From the NCBI GenBank assembly GCA_040216765.1, contig JAVJON010000007.1, positions 1-64,000 of the forward strand: a DNA stretch of 64,000 nt, written 5' to 3'. This DNA is from Marinibaculum sp040216765 (GTDB taxonomy: Bacteria; Pseudomonadota; Alphaproteobacteria; Ferrovibrionales; Ferrovibrionaceae). The position numbers were made by a program, and so were the translations under genes. The notes below the pieces were generated by a model. It made no database searches. It saw only the letters and a program-made list of their open reading frames with translations, and was not told where the DNA came from. Below are positions 50,063 through 61,088 of the stretch, in pieces; positions within the stretch are counted from its first letter, which is position 1; each line of letters starts with the position of its first letter.

Positions 50063-50929
50063 GTGACCCAATCCGATGCCGCATACTGCGCCGAAATGGT
50101 CCGCCGCGGCGACAAGGATCGCTGGCTGACTGCCCTGTTCGCCCCGGAGGGCGCCGCGCGGGACGCACTGATGGCCCTGTTCGCGTGGAATCTGGAGGTG
50201 GCGCGCATCCCCGATGCCGTGAGCGAAGGCATCATCGGCCAGATGCGGCTGCAATGGTGGCGGGACACACTCGAAGGGGTCCATGCAGGGCAGCCCCGCG
50301 CCCAGCCGGTGGCGCGGGAATTGCGGCGGGCCGTGGAACTGGGCGCATTGCCGGCCAGCGACTTCGATACCGTGTACGAGGCCCGCGAGCGCGATATCGC
50401 CGCCGAGCCGCCGGCCGACATGGCCGCGCTGGAGGACTATGTCCGTGATACCGCGGGCCGTGTCGCCATGCTTGCGTCCCGCTGCCTGGTCGGCCCGGAC
50501 GCCCGGGCGGCGGTGCAAGGCTGCGCCATGGCGGCCGGCGCGGCCTATGGCATGGCCGGCCTGGTGCGGGCGCTTCCCTTCCATGCGGACCGCGGCCGGG
50601 TCTTCCTGCCGCTGGCCGAGTTGCGGGACGCCGGTGTCGTCGCCGAGGCTCTGGTCCACCGCAGCAACCCGCCCGGGCTGTACGCGGTGATCCAGGCGGT
50701 CTGCGCCCGCTCCGCGGCGCAGCTGCAGGCCGCGCGGGCCGCATTCGCCGACCTGTCCCCCGACCTTCGGCGGCGGCTCCTGCCGGCCGTCCTGCCGGCC
50801 GCCCTGGCGGCGCAGGACCTCGCCCGGCTGCGCGCCGCCGGCTTCGACCCCGAGCGCCCGGATGCCCATGCCGGGCCGCTGGCACGGCAGTTCCGCCTGC
50901 TTCGCGCATCGCTCCTGCGCCGGCCCTGA
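50063..50929 (+). CDS. Squalene/phytoene-synthase-fold protein (NDUFAF6-like)
   Basis: This 288-residue helical protein is of the trans-isoprenyl synthase family. The usual two DxxxD metal motifs are not evident: the regions read LFAWNLEVARIPDAV and YVRDTAGRVAMLA. This matches the non-enzymatic branch that includes mitochondrial complex I assembly factor NDUFAF6. The GTG start at 50063 is used. From memory, alphaproteobacteria often carry this gene right after the secDF-Mth938 cluster and before trmFO; here about 5.7 kb separates it from Mth938. Confidence 0.72.
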   Translation: MTQSDAAYCAEMVRRGDKDRWLTALFAPEGAARDALMALFAWNLEVARIPDAVSEGIIGQMRLQWWRDTLEGVHAGQPRAQPVARELRRAVELGALPASDFDTVYEARERDIAAEPPADMAALEDYVRDTAGRVAMLASRCLVGPDARAAVQGCAMAAGAAYGMAGLVRALPFHADRGRVFLPLAELRDAGVVAEALVHRSNPPGLYAVIQAVCARSAAQLQAARAAFADLSPDLRRRLLPAVLPAALAAQDLARLRAAGFDPERPDAHAGPLARQFRLLRASLLRRP

Positions 50930-51086
50930 TGGGCCCCGGGGCCGGGGCCTGCGATTTCGCAGGGCTCCGGGAACCCGCACTGACCCTGCCATGTTAATGC
51001 AATGCCGGCGCCTGAAGCGCGCCGGCGCCCCCGGAACCAGGCGGAGTCACATGGCGTCCGAGGCGGTTGCGTGAGGAGAGCGAAGC

Positions 51087-51251
51087 ATGGCGCGAACATC
51101 GAATGGCCGGTTCAAGGCCAATGACCCTGAAACCAAGGAGCAGGGCCGCAAGGGCGGCAAGGCATCGTCCGGCTCCTTCTCGCCAGGAAGCGAGAAGGCC
51201 AAGGAAGCCGGACGAAAAGGCGGCAAGGCGTCCTCGGCCTCGGCCGGCTGA
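51087..51251 (+). CDS. KGG-repeat small stress-type protein
   Basis: This 54-residue, Gly/Lys/Ser-rich hydrophilic protein has two copies of GRKGGKASS (residues about 20-28 and 42-50). This is the motif of stress-induced KGG proteins (YciG/ConB type). A strong GAGGAG ribosome site lies 8 bases before the ATG. It is predicted to be intrinsically disordered. A hairpin follows directly. Its function is unknown. Confidence 0.8.
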   Translation: MARTSNGRFKANDPETKEQGRKGGKASSGSFSPGSEKAKEAGRKGGKASSASAG

Positions 51252-51258
51252 CGAATGA

Positions 51259-51291
51259 CCCGGGGTTCCCGCTCCTGCCGGGATCCCCGGG
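51259..51291 (+). terminator. Hairpin after the KGG gene
   Basis: CCCGGGG (51259-51265) pairs with CCCCGGG (51285-51291) and TCCCG (51267-51271) pairs with CGGGA (51279-51283), with one T/T mismatch and a 7-base loop. It lies between the convergent KGG and trmFO genes and may act on both. No T-tract is seen. Confidence 0.5.
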
Positions 51292-51303
51292 CTACTCGCC
51301 GGG

Positions 51304-52662
51304 CTACTCGGCGGCCGCTGCGCTGGCCGGCGCAGCGGCCAGCCAGCCGCCCAGGTCGGCGAGGGCGCGGGCAGACAGGGCCGGGCGGCGGACATTCTTC
51401 TTCACTTTCGCGTCCAGCGGCGGGAACAGCCCGAAATTGACGTTCATCGGCTGGAACGTCTCAGCATCCGCTCCGCCGGTGATATGGGCCAGCAGCGCGC
51501 CCAGGGCGGTGGTCGGCGGCGGCGGCACGGCGCTCCGGCCCAGCCGGTCGCCCGCGGCGAAGCGGCCGGCCAGCAGGCCGATGGCCGCACTCTCCACATA
51601 GCCCTCGACCCCGGTGATCTGGCCGGCGAAGCGCAGCCGCGGCTGGGCCTTCAGCCGCAGGCCGGCGTCCAGCAGCTTCGGGCTGTTCAGGAAGGTGTTG
51701 CGGTGCAGCCCGCCCAGCCGGGCAAAAGCAGCCTGCTGCAGCCCGGGGATCATCCGGAAAACCTCCACCTGGGCGCCATGCTTCAGCTTGGTCTGGAAGC
51801 CGACCAGGTTGAACAGGCTGCCCAGGGCATTGTCCTGCCGCAGCTGCACCACGGCATGGGGGCGGCGGCCGGTGCGCGGGTCGGTCAGGCCGACCGGCTT
51901 CATCGGCCCGAAGCGCAGGGTCTCGCGCCCGCGCGACGCCATGACCTCGATCGGCAGGCAGCCGTCGAAATAGGGGGTATTGGCCTCCCACTCCTTGAAG
52001 CTGGCCTGCTCGCCGCCCAGCAGCGCGTCGATGAAGGCCTCGTATTCGGCCTGGTCCATCGGACAGTTGATATAGTCGGCACCGCCGCCGCCGGGGCCTG
52101 CCTTGTCATAGCGCGACTGGAACCAGGCGATCTCGAAGTTGATGCTTTCGCGATAGACGATCGGCGCAATGGCATCGAAGAACGCCAGCGCGTCCTCGCC
52201 GGTCAGCTGGCGGATCGCCTCGGCAAGCGCCGGGCTGGTCAGCGGGCCGGTGGCGACGATCGCATTGTCCCATTCCGCCGGCGGCAGGCCGGCCACCTCG
52301 CCGCGCCGGATCTCCACCAGCGGCTCCGCCTCGAGCGCCTGCTGCACATGCGCGGAAAAGCCGTCGCGGTCGACTGCCAGGGCAGCGCCGGCCGGCACCT
52401 TGTGGGCATCTCCCGCCGCGATGATCAGCGAGCCGGCGCGCCGCATCTCCTCGTGCAGCAGGCCGACCGCATTGTTCACGGCATCGTCGGAGCGGAAGGA
52501 ATTCGAGCAGACCAGCTCCGCCAAGGTCTCGGTGCTGTGGGCCTCGGTGCCGCGCAGCGGGCGCATCTCGTGCAGCACGACAGGCACGCCGGCGCGCGCA
52601 ATCGCCCAGGCGGCCTCGGACCCGGCCAGCCCGCCGCCGATGACATGAATGGGATCGGACAT
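51304..52662 (-). CDS. trmFO: tRNA (uracil-54-C5)-methyltransferase, folate/FAD-dependent
   Basis: This 452-residue flavoprotein makes ribothymidine-54 in tRNA using methylene-THF. The FAD dinucleotide loop is VIGGGLAGSEAAW near the N-terminus. HEMRPLRGTEAHST and LVCSNSFRSDD (the reactive Cys region) are typical of TrmFO. TGVEGYVESAAIGLLAG and NVNFGLFPP follow near the C-terminus. I chose the ATG at 52662, which leaves five residues before the VIGGG strand. Confidence 0.95.
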   Translation of the reverse strand: MSDPIHVIGGGLAGSEAAWAIARAGVPVVLHEMRPLRGTEAHSTETLAELVCSNSFRSDDAVNNAVGLLHEEMRRAGSLIIAAGDAHKVPAGAALAVDRDGFSAHVQQALEAEPLVEIRRGEVAGLPPAEWDNAIVATGPLTSPALAEAIRQLTGEDALAFFDAIAPIVYRESINFEIAWFQSRYDKAGPGGGGADYINCPMDQAEYEAFIDALLGGEQASFKEWEANTPYFDGCLPIEVMASRGRETLRFGPMKPVGLTDPRTGRRPHAVVQLRQDNALGSLFNLVGFQTKLKHGAQVEVFRMIPGLQQAAFARLGGLHRNTFLNSPKLLDAGLRLKAQPRLRFAGQITGVEGYVESAAIGLLAGRFAAGDRLGRSAVPPPPTTALGALLAHITGGADAETFQPMNVNFGLFPPLDAKVKKNVRRPALSARALADLGGWLAAAPASAAAAE

Positions 52663-52697
52663 GCGCGCTGGAATATGCGCCTCCCCGTCGGCGGTCA

Positions 52698-54413
52698 ATG
52701 GCGAACGGGATTGTCCGCCGTCTTTATCCTATGTCGTGGCGACGGTCGCCCGGGTTGCGCTATAGATTGTCCCCCGAAGCGAGATGTCAGCTGCTGTTCG
52801 AGTTCACCGATGAAGACCAGTGTCAGAAAAGACCTGCGGCCGATCCGCCGCATTCTGCCGGCCGTCACGGTTTCGCGGCAGACTTTCTTGCTGGCGGCGG
52901 TGAGATGGGCGCGCTCATGCGCGCCCATGACTGGTCGGCTTCGGTCCTGGGCCCGCCCGACGCATGGCCGCAAAGCCTGCGCCTGACCGTGCGGCTGATG
53001 CTGAGTTCGCAGCATCCGATGTTCATCTGGTGGGGCCCCGAACTGCTCCAGTTCTACAACGACGCCTATCGGCAGACGATGGGGCCTGAGCGGCATCCGC
53101 AGGCCCTGGGGCAGCCGGGCCGGGAGTGCTGGGCGGAGATCTGGGACATTATCGGCCCGCAGATCGAGCAGGTGATGTCCGGCGGCGGGGCGACCTGGCA
53201 CGAGGATCATCTTGTCCCGGTGACCCGCCACGGCCGGCGGGAGCAGGTGTGGTGGACCTACGGCTACAGCCCGATCGACGATGACAGCCAGACTGGCGGC
53301 ATCGGCGGGGTGCTTGTCATCTGCAACGACGTGACCCGCCAGCACGAGACGATGGAGGCGTTGCGCCGGAGCGAAGAGCGGGCCCGCATGGCGCTGGGCG
53401 CCGCAGGCGGCCTGGGCAGCTGGGACTGGGATATCGCCGCGGACCGGGTGATCGCGGATGCGCGGCTTGCGACACTGTTCGGGCTCCCCCCGGAACGGTC
53501 GGAGCCGGGCAGGCCGATGGCGGACTTTGTTGCCCAGGTTCATCCCGACGACAGGGCCGGCGTCGAAGCGGCGTTGCAGGAAGCGATCGTCGGTCGCGAC
53601 GATTACGCCCGGGATTTCCGGGTCCTGCGGCCCGACGGCTCGGTCCGTTGGCTCTCGTCGCAGGGCCGCTGCTATGGCGGGGACGACGGCCGGCCGGTCC
53701 GCTTTCCGGCGGTCGTTCTGGACATAACCGAGCGCAAGGCGGCGGAGGCGGAGCTTACCGAGCTGCTGGCCGAGAAGGATCGCCTTGCGCAACTGAACGA
53801 ACTCGTCGCCCGCGAGATGAGTCACCGGGTCATGAACAGCTTCCAGTTGCTGCAAGGCGTCCTGACGATGCAGGCGCGCAACATCGCCGATCCTGCCGCC
53901 CGCAATGTCGTCGACCAGGGGGTCGCCCGCATTCAGGCGATGGCCGTGGTTCATCGCAGGCTTTTCGACGCAACCCGGGACGAAGTGACGGTCGTGGAAC
54001 TGGGCGACTATCTGCGGGGCCTGGCGGAAGAGCTTGTCGAGGCCTTTAACAGCACGGACAGGTGCCGGCTGGTGACGGAAATGGCCAAGGCACGGCTGCC
54101 GACCGGCAAGGCATCGACCCTGGCGCTGATCGCGACCGAACTGGTGCTCAATGCGCTGAAGCATGCCTTCAGCGACGGGGACCGCGGCACGCTCGAAGTG
54201 CGCTTCGATTGCACCCCGGAGGGCTACCGGCTGAGCGTCGCCGATACCGGGCCCGGCCTGCCGGAGGGGCTGGACCCTGCCTCCGCGCCGGGGCTCGGGA
54301 TGAAACTGGTGCACCGGCTGACGGGTCAGCTGGAGGGCCGGTTGGACATCGACAGCCAGCCGACGGGCACCCGCTTCACGGTAATCTTTCCCAGCTCCGG
54401 TGCCGCGACCTGA
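52698..54413 (+). CDS. PAS-domain sensor histidine kinase, HWE/HisKA_2 type
   Basis: This soluble kinase has up to 571 residues. The N-terminal PAS/GAF-like module (about 75-225) contains WPQSLRLTVRLMLSSQHPM and FYNDAYRQTMG. A second PAS (about 235-350) includes HPDDRAGVEAALQEA. The HisKA_2 box EMSHRVMNSFQLLQGV carries His376, and the HATPase has ELVLNALKHAF, DTGPGLPEG and GLGMKLVHRL. No membrane helix is seen. The start is uncertain: 52698 is the longest; the -10-like TATAGA near 52762 would favour a later start, yet the segment FLAGGGEMGAL should be kept. Confidence 0.85.
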   Translation: MANGIVRRLYPMSWRRSPGLRYRLSPEARCQLLFEFTDEDQCQKRPAADPPHSAGRHGFAADFLAGGGEMGALMRAHDWSASVLGPPDAWPQSLRLTVRLMLSSQHPMFIWWGPELLQFYNDAYRQTMGPERHPQALGQPGRECWAEIWDIIGPQIEQVMSGGGATWHEDHLVPVTRHGRREQVWWTYGYSPIDDDSQTGGIGGVLVICNDVTRQHETMEALRRSEERARMALGAAGGLGSWDWDIAADRVIADARLATLFGLPPERSEPGRPMADFVAQVHPDDRAGVEAALQEAIVGRDDYARDFRVLRPDGSVRWLSSQGRCYGGDDGRPVRFPAVVLDITERKAAEAELTELLAEKDRLAQLNELVAREMSHRVMNSFQLLQGVLTMQARNIADPAARNVVDQGVARIQAMAVVHRRLFDATRDEVTVVELGDYLRGLAEELVEAFNSTDRCRLVTEMAKARLPTGKASTLALIATELVLNALKHAFSDGDRGTLEVRFDCTPEGYRLSVADTGPGLPEGLDPASAPGLGMKLVHRLTGQLEGRLDIDSQPTGTRFTVIFPSSGAAT

Positions 54414-54524
54414 CGTGCGGGCACGGGCCTGCCGCCGCCGCTCCCTGGGCGGAAACGGGCTTTGCCGCGGGCCAGGACCCTGCCGCCACAATGTCGCGGC
54501 CGCCCCTGTCCGTCCGGGGCCCTG

Positions 54525-57536
<3,012 letters not shown>

Positions 57537-57590
57537 CCCGTCGACAGGCGGGCGCCAGCGCGCCCCTTCAGGGAAGCAAGGCGGCGGCGG

Positions 57591-58256
57591 TCAGGACCGG
57601 CGCCGGCGGAACAGGATCGCAAACAGGGCCAGGCCCGCCAGGAAGCCGCCGACATGGGCGGCCCAGGCGATCTGCTCGGCCACCCCGGGGACGCCGGTCA
57701 TGCCGAACACAACCGAGATGCCGATCCAGACGACGACCAGGATCAGGACCTGCTGCCGGTTGCCGCCGCCGACCCGGTTCATCATCAGGATCACCGCACC
57801 GAACAGCCCGCTGATAGCGCCGGAGGCGCCGACCATCGGCACGAAGGAGGTGGGGTCCAGGACGTACTGGGCGAAGGCGCCGGCCACGCCCGATACGATA
57901 TAGAACAAAACGAGATTTCCGCCACCCATCAGCCGCTCGACGCCGGATCCGAAGCTGGCCAGGAACACCATGTTGATGACGAGATGGAAGAATCCGCCGT
58001 GCAGGAACATGTAGCTGACCGGGGTGACCAGGGTCAGCGGATCCTCCAGCGCCGTGCCGAATCGGAGCGGGATGAAGCCGAAGCGGAAGATCAGCTCCTG
58101 CTCCATGCCATGGGGCAGGAGCATCTGGACGATGTAGATCCCCACGGTGATCACCAGGAGCGCGGTGACCATCGGCGGCAGGTTCAGCAGCGGCTGCCCG
58201 CCGCCCGTTCCCTGGAGGCGGGGGCGCTGGAACGGGGATCTGCGGGGCGGGGACAT
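57591..58256 (-). CDS. Rhomboid-family intramembrane protease
   Basis: This 221-residue protein has six or so membrane helices. The catalytic Ser is in GASGAISGLFG and the catalytic His in AAHVGGFLAG. FLHGGFFHLVINMVFL (the HxxxHxxxN-like helix) completes the rhomboid pattern. The substrate is unknown. It lies between uvrA and ssb, on the uvrA strand. The ATG at 58256 (MSPPRRSPF) is preferred over a longer frame from 58334. Confidence 0.88.
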   Translation of the reverse strand: MSPPRRSPFQRPRLQGTGGGQPLLNLPPMVTALLVITVGIYIVQMLLPHGMEQELIFRFGFIPLRFGTALEDPLTLVTPVSYMFLHGGFFHLVINMVFLASFGSGVERLMGGGNLVLFYIVSGVAGAFAQYVLDPTSFVPMVGASGAISGLFGAVILMMNRVGGGNRQQVLILVVVWIGISVVFGMTGVPGVAEQIAWAAHVGGFLAGLALFAILFRRRRS

Positions 58257-58402
58257 TGCTGGGGCGATTCCGTCGGGTTCGGGGCGGGAGCGGGTTGCGG
58301 CCGGCACGGTAGCAGATGAAGGCGGCCGGGCCATCCGTCAATGACAGCCCCGGCGGCTTGCCGGCGATGACGTAGCGCTTCAATCAGGGGGCGACGGCCG
58401 TC

Positions 58403-58408
58403 TATAGT
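58403..58408 (+). promoter_or_regulatory. Likely -10 of ssb
   Basis: TATAGT lies 30 bases before the ssb ATG, the same hexamer as in the yajC promoter. The -35 region is poor. A ribosome site AGAGAGGGA (58421-58429) follows. No GTTC-N7-GTTC (alphaproteobacterial SOS box) was seen nearby. Confidence 0.4.
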
Positions 58409-58437
58409 GCGCGCCACTTCAGAGAGGGACCGCAGAC

Positions 58438-58953
58438 ATGGCTGGCAGCGTCAACAAGGTAATCCTGATCGGCAATCTGGGCCGCGACCCGGAGGTCCGG
58501 TCCATGCAGTCCGGCGACGAGGTCTGCAACCTCGCCCTCGCCACGTCGGAATCCTGGCGCGACAAGCAGTCCGGCGAGCGCCGCGAGAAGACCGAATGGC
58601 ACCGGGTCGTGATCTTCAACGAGAACCTGGTGCGGGTCGCCAAGCAGTATCTCCGCAAGGGCTCGAAGGTCTATATCGAGGGCCAGTTGCAGACCCGCAA
58701 ATATACCGACCAGCAGGGCGTCGAACGCTATTCGACCGAGATCGTGCTGCAGCGCTTCCGTGGCGAGCTCACCATGCTCGACGGGCGGAGCGAAGGCGGC
58801 GGCAGCGGCGGCGGCGGTGACTATGGCGGTGGCAGCGGTGGCGGCGGCGGCGACGATTTCGGCGGCGGGCGCAGCTCCGGCGGCGGCGGTCGTGGCCCGG
58901 GCGCGGATTTCGATTCCGGCCCGGCCGACCTGGACGACGAGATACCGTTCTAG
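58438..58953 (+). CDS. ssb: Single-stranded DNA-binding protein
   Basis: This 171-residue OB-fold protein opens with SVNKVILIGNLGRDPEVR and continues with TEWHRVVIFNENL. A Gly-rich flexible linker (about 116-155) contains runs of Gly broken by Asp/Ser/Tyr. The C-terminal tip DLDDEIPF recruits partner repair proteins. It is divergent from the rhomboid gene. Confidence 0.96.
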   Translation: MAGSVNKVILIGNLGRDPEVRSMQSGDEVCNLALATSESWRDKQSGERREKTEWHRVVIFNENLVRVAKQYLRKGSKVYIEGQLQTRKYTDQQGVERYSTEIVLQRFRGELTMLDGRSEGGGSGGGGDYGGGSGGGGGDDFGGGRSSGGGGRGPGADFDSGPADLDDEIPF

Positions 58954-58981
58954 AAAGCGGCGCCGCCGCCGGGCCGCTGCG

Positions 58982-60937
58982 TCAGGCCGCGCGGACCCCC
59001 ACCAGGAATGCCTCCACGGCCTGGCGCAGGCTGGTCGACTGGGTGGCCAGGCTGCCGGCGGAATCCTTGACCTGGTCGGCGGCCAAGCCCGTTTCGCCCG
59101 CCGCCCGGGTGACGCCGGTGATATTCTCCGAAACCTCGTGGGTGCCCTGGGCGGCCTGCTGAACGTTGCGCGAGATCTCCTGTGTGGCGGCGCCCTGCTC
59201 CTCGACCGCGGAGGCGATCGAGGCGGCGATCTCGTCCATGCGGGCAATGGTCTGGGAAATCCCCTGGATGGCCGCGACGGCATCGTTCGTTTCGGTCTGG
59301 ATGCCGCCGATCTGCTGCCCGATCTGCTCGGTCGCCTTTGCGGTCTGGTTGGCCAGGTTCTTCACCTCGGACGCCACCACGGCAAAGCCCTTGCCGGCTT
59401 CGCCCGCGCGGGCGGCCTCGATCGTGGCATTCAGGGCCAGCAGATTGGTCTGTTCGGCGATGTCCCGGATCAAGCCGATCACCTCGCCGATGCGTTGTGC
59501 GGCCTTGGCGAGGCCGTCGACCTGGCGGTTCGTGCGCTCCGCATCGGAACTCGCCTGCGCGGCGATGGTTGCGGATTGCGCGACCTGGCGGCTGATCTCC
59601 TCGATCGACGTGGAGAGTTCCTCCGCCGCGGATGCGACCGTCTGCACATTGGCGGACGCCTCCTCCGACGCCGCGGCGACGACGCCGGCCTGGCGGTTGG
59701 TCTCCTCCGCGGTGGACGACATCGAGCTCGCGGTGGACTGCATCTGCGACGTCGCGGCCCCGAGCTGCCCGAGGACGGTGGCGACGGCCTGGTCGAAGTC
59801 GCCGGTCAGGGACTCGATGTGCTGGGCGCGGTCCTCGCGGGCCAGCCGGTCGCGTTCCTGTTCCGTCGTCATCTCCTCGTTGCGGATCATGTTGTCCTTG
59901 AAGACCTGCACCGCGGCTGCCATCTCGCCGATCTCGTCGCCGCGGTCCCGGGCCGGGATTTCCGCGCCCTTGTCGCCCTCCGCGAGACGCCGCATGGCGG
60001 CGGTCATCGAGACCACCGGCCGCGCGATCGAGCGCCCGATCAGGATGCCCGCGATCACGGTGACGACCAGGATCAGCAGGGAGGCGACGATCACCGCGAT
60101 GCGGACGGAGGCCCGATCGTCGGCCAGCTCCGCCAGCGCCGCGGTTTCCGATTTCTGGGCGATTTCGCCAATCGTCTCGAAATCCGGGCTCATGTCCGCG
60201 AAGATCTCGCTCAGCCGTGCGATCTCGGCCGTCAGGGCCGCCCGGCCATCGGCCCAGGCATGGACGTCGCGCTGGTAGATGTCCATCAGCGCCGAGATCT
60301 GCTGCCGCTCGTCCATGGGCAGAACGCTCCCGGCCAGCAGCGCGTCGAATTCGCGCCTGCGTTCGTCCAGGCGCCCGACATATTTCGCATCGCCGCGGAG
60401 CATGAAGTCTTTCTCATGCCGCCGCATCATCAGCATCTTGACCGTCATCGGCGCGTCGGCGGCTTGCAGCTTTTCCTCCACCGCGTGGACCGCGCTGCGC
60501 AGATTGCCGCTCAGGCCGAGATCCTCGCTCAGGCCAAGCTTCTCCTGGAGGGCGACCACCTTCGCGAACTGCGCACGATGCGCCGGCAGACTGGCGGCGA
60601 GCCGCTCCGCTGCGGTCTTGACCTCGGGCAGTTCGGCTTCAGCCTGCAGGCGGGCAACGAGTTCCATGACCTTGTCCGCATCGGCCTTGTAGTCGCCGAA
60701 ATATTTCAGGTCGCTGCGGAGCAGGAAGTCCTTCTCCCGCCGCCGCATCTGCAGTGCGCCATTCTCCAGACGCAGCGCCGTTTCGGCCAGGGTGGTGTAG
60801 TGGTGCGCCCGGTCGATCGCCAGGCCGCTGCGCATGTCGCCGAACAGGTTGAGCGCGAGGAGGACGATCACGGCAAGAGAGGCCAGGGCGACGAGCAGGC
60901 CGACCCGCGTGCCGACCCTGAGATTCCGGAAGTTCAT
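58982..60937 (-). CDS. Methyl-accepting chemotaxis protein with HBM-type sensor
   Basis: This 651-residue protein has a membrane helix at about 11-30 and a periplasmic helical domain of about 250 residues with two copies of RR-x-EKDF-LR (near 65 and 172). This is the mark of the helical bimodular (HBM) sensor fold. A second helix (about 280-302), HAMP with VQVFKDNMIRN and a cytoplasmic signalling hairpin follow. The hairpin tip is EQTNLLALNATIEAARAGE. No C-terminal CheR pentapeptide is seen; the chain ends GVRAA. The ligand is unknown. Confidence 0.92.
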   Translation of the reverse strand: MNFRNLRVGTRVGLLVALASLAVIVLLALNLFGDMRSGLAIDRAHHYTTLAETALRLENGALQMRRREKDFLLRSDLKYFGDYKADADKVMELVARLQAEAELPEVKTAAERLAASLPAHRAQFAKVVALQEKLGLSEDLGLSGNLRSAVHAVEEKLQAADAPMTVKMLMMRRHEKDFMLRGDAKYVGRLDERRREFDALLAGSVLPMDERQQISALMDIYQRDVHAWADGRAALTAEIARLSEIFADMSPDFETIGEIAQKSETAALAELADDRASVRIAVIVASLLILVVTVIAGILIGRSIARPVVSMTAAMRRLAEGDKGAEIPARDRGDEIGEMAAAVQVFKDNMIRNEEMTTEQERDRLAREDRAQHIESLTGDFDQAVATVLGQLGAATSQMQSTASSMSSTAEETNRQAGVVAAASEEASANVQTVASAAEELSTSIEEISRQVAQSATIAAQASSDAERTNRQVDGLAKAAQRIGEVIGLIRDIAEQTNLLALNATIEAARAGEAGKGFAVVASEVKNLANQTAKATEQIGQQIGGIQTETNDAVAAIQGISQTIARMDEIAASIASAVEEQGAATQEISRNVQQAAQGTHEVSENITGVTRAAGETGLAADQVKDSAGSLATQSTSLRQAVEAFLVGVRAA

Positions 60938-60971
60938 CTCGCTGTAATCCTATTCTGACAGACAAATTCTT

Positions 60972-60999
60972 CAGGAGGCTATGATCAGATAGCCTCCTG
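60972..60999. promoter_or_regulatory. 11-bp inverted repeat in leader of the HBM chemotaxis gene
   Basis: CAGGAGGCTAT (60972-60982) and ATAGCCTCCTG (60989-60999) pair perfectly around a 6-base loop. It lies 35 bases upstream of the gene's start codon and contains AGGAGG in the stem. It could be a protein-binding operator or an RNA hairpin. Confidence 0.5.
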
Positions 61000-61046
61000 G
61001 TGCATTCATTTCGATTGATATTGCGAACTTTTACTTCAAGCCGCGA

Positions 61047-61084
61047 CCGGCTGTCGTCCCCGTCAGTCCGGGGACGACAGCCGG
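61047..61084 (-). terminator. 15-bp perfect hairpin after the second chemotaxis gene
   Basis: CCGGCTGTCGTCCCC (61047-61061) and its exact complement (61070-61084) enclose an 8-base loop, four bases past the stop codon at 61089. No run of T follows on the minus strand. Terminator or 3'-end stabiliser. Confidence 0.6.
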
Positions 61085-61088
61085 CGGT

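Noticed and set aside
61008..61033. Sigma-28-like promoter before the HBM chemoreceptor (TAAAAGTT and ATCGAAAT on the minus strand)
   Set aside because: Only partial agreement with the flagellar consensus (about 6/8 and 4/8) and a spacing one base short; too weak to list as a feature.
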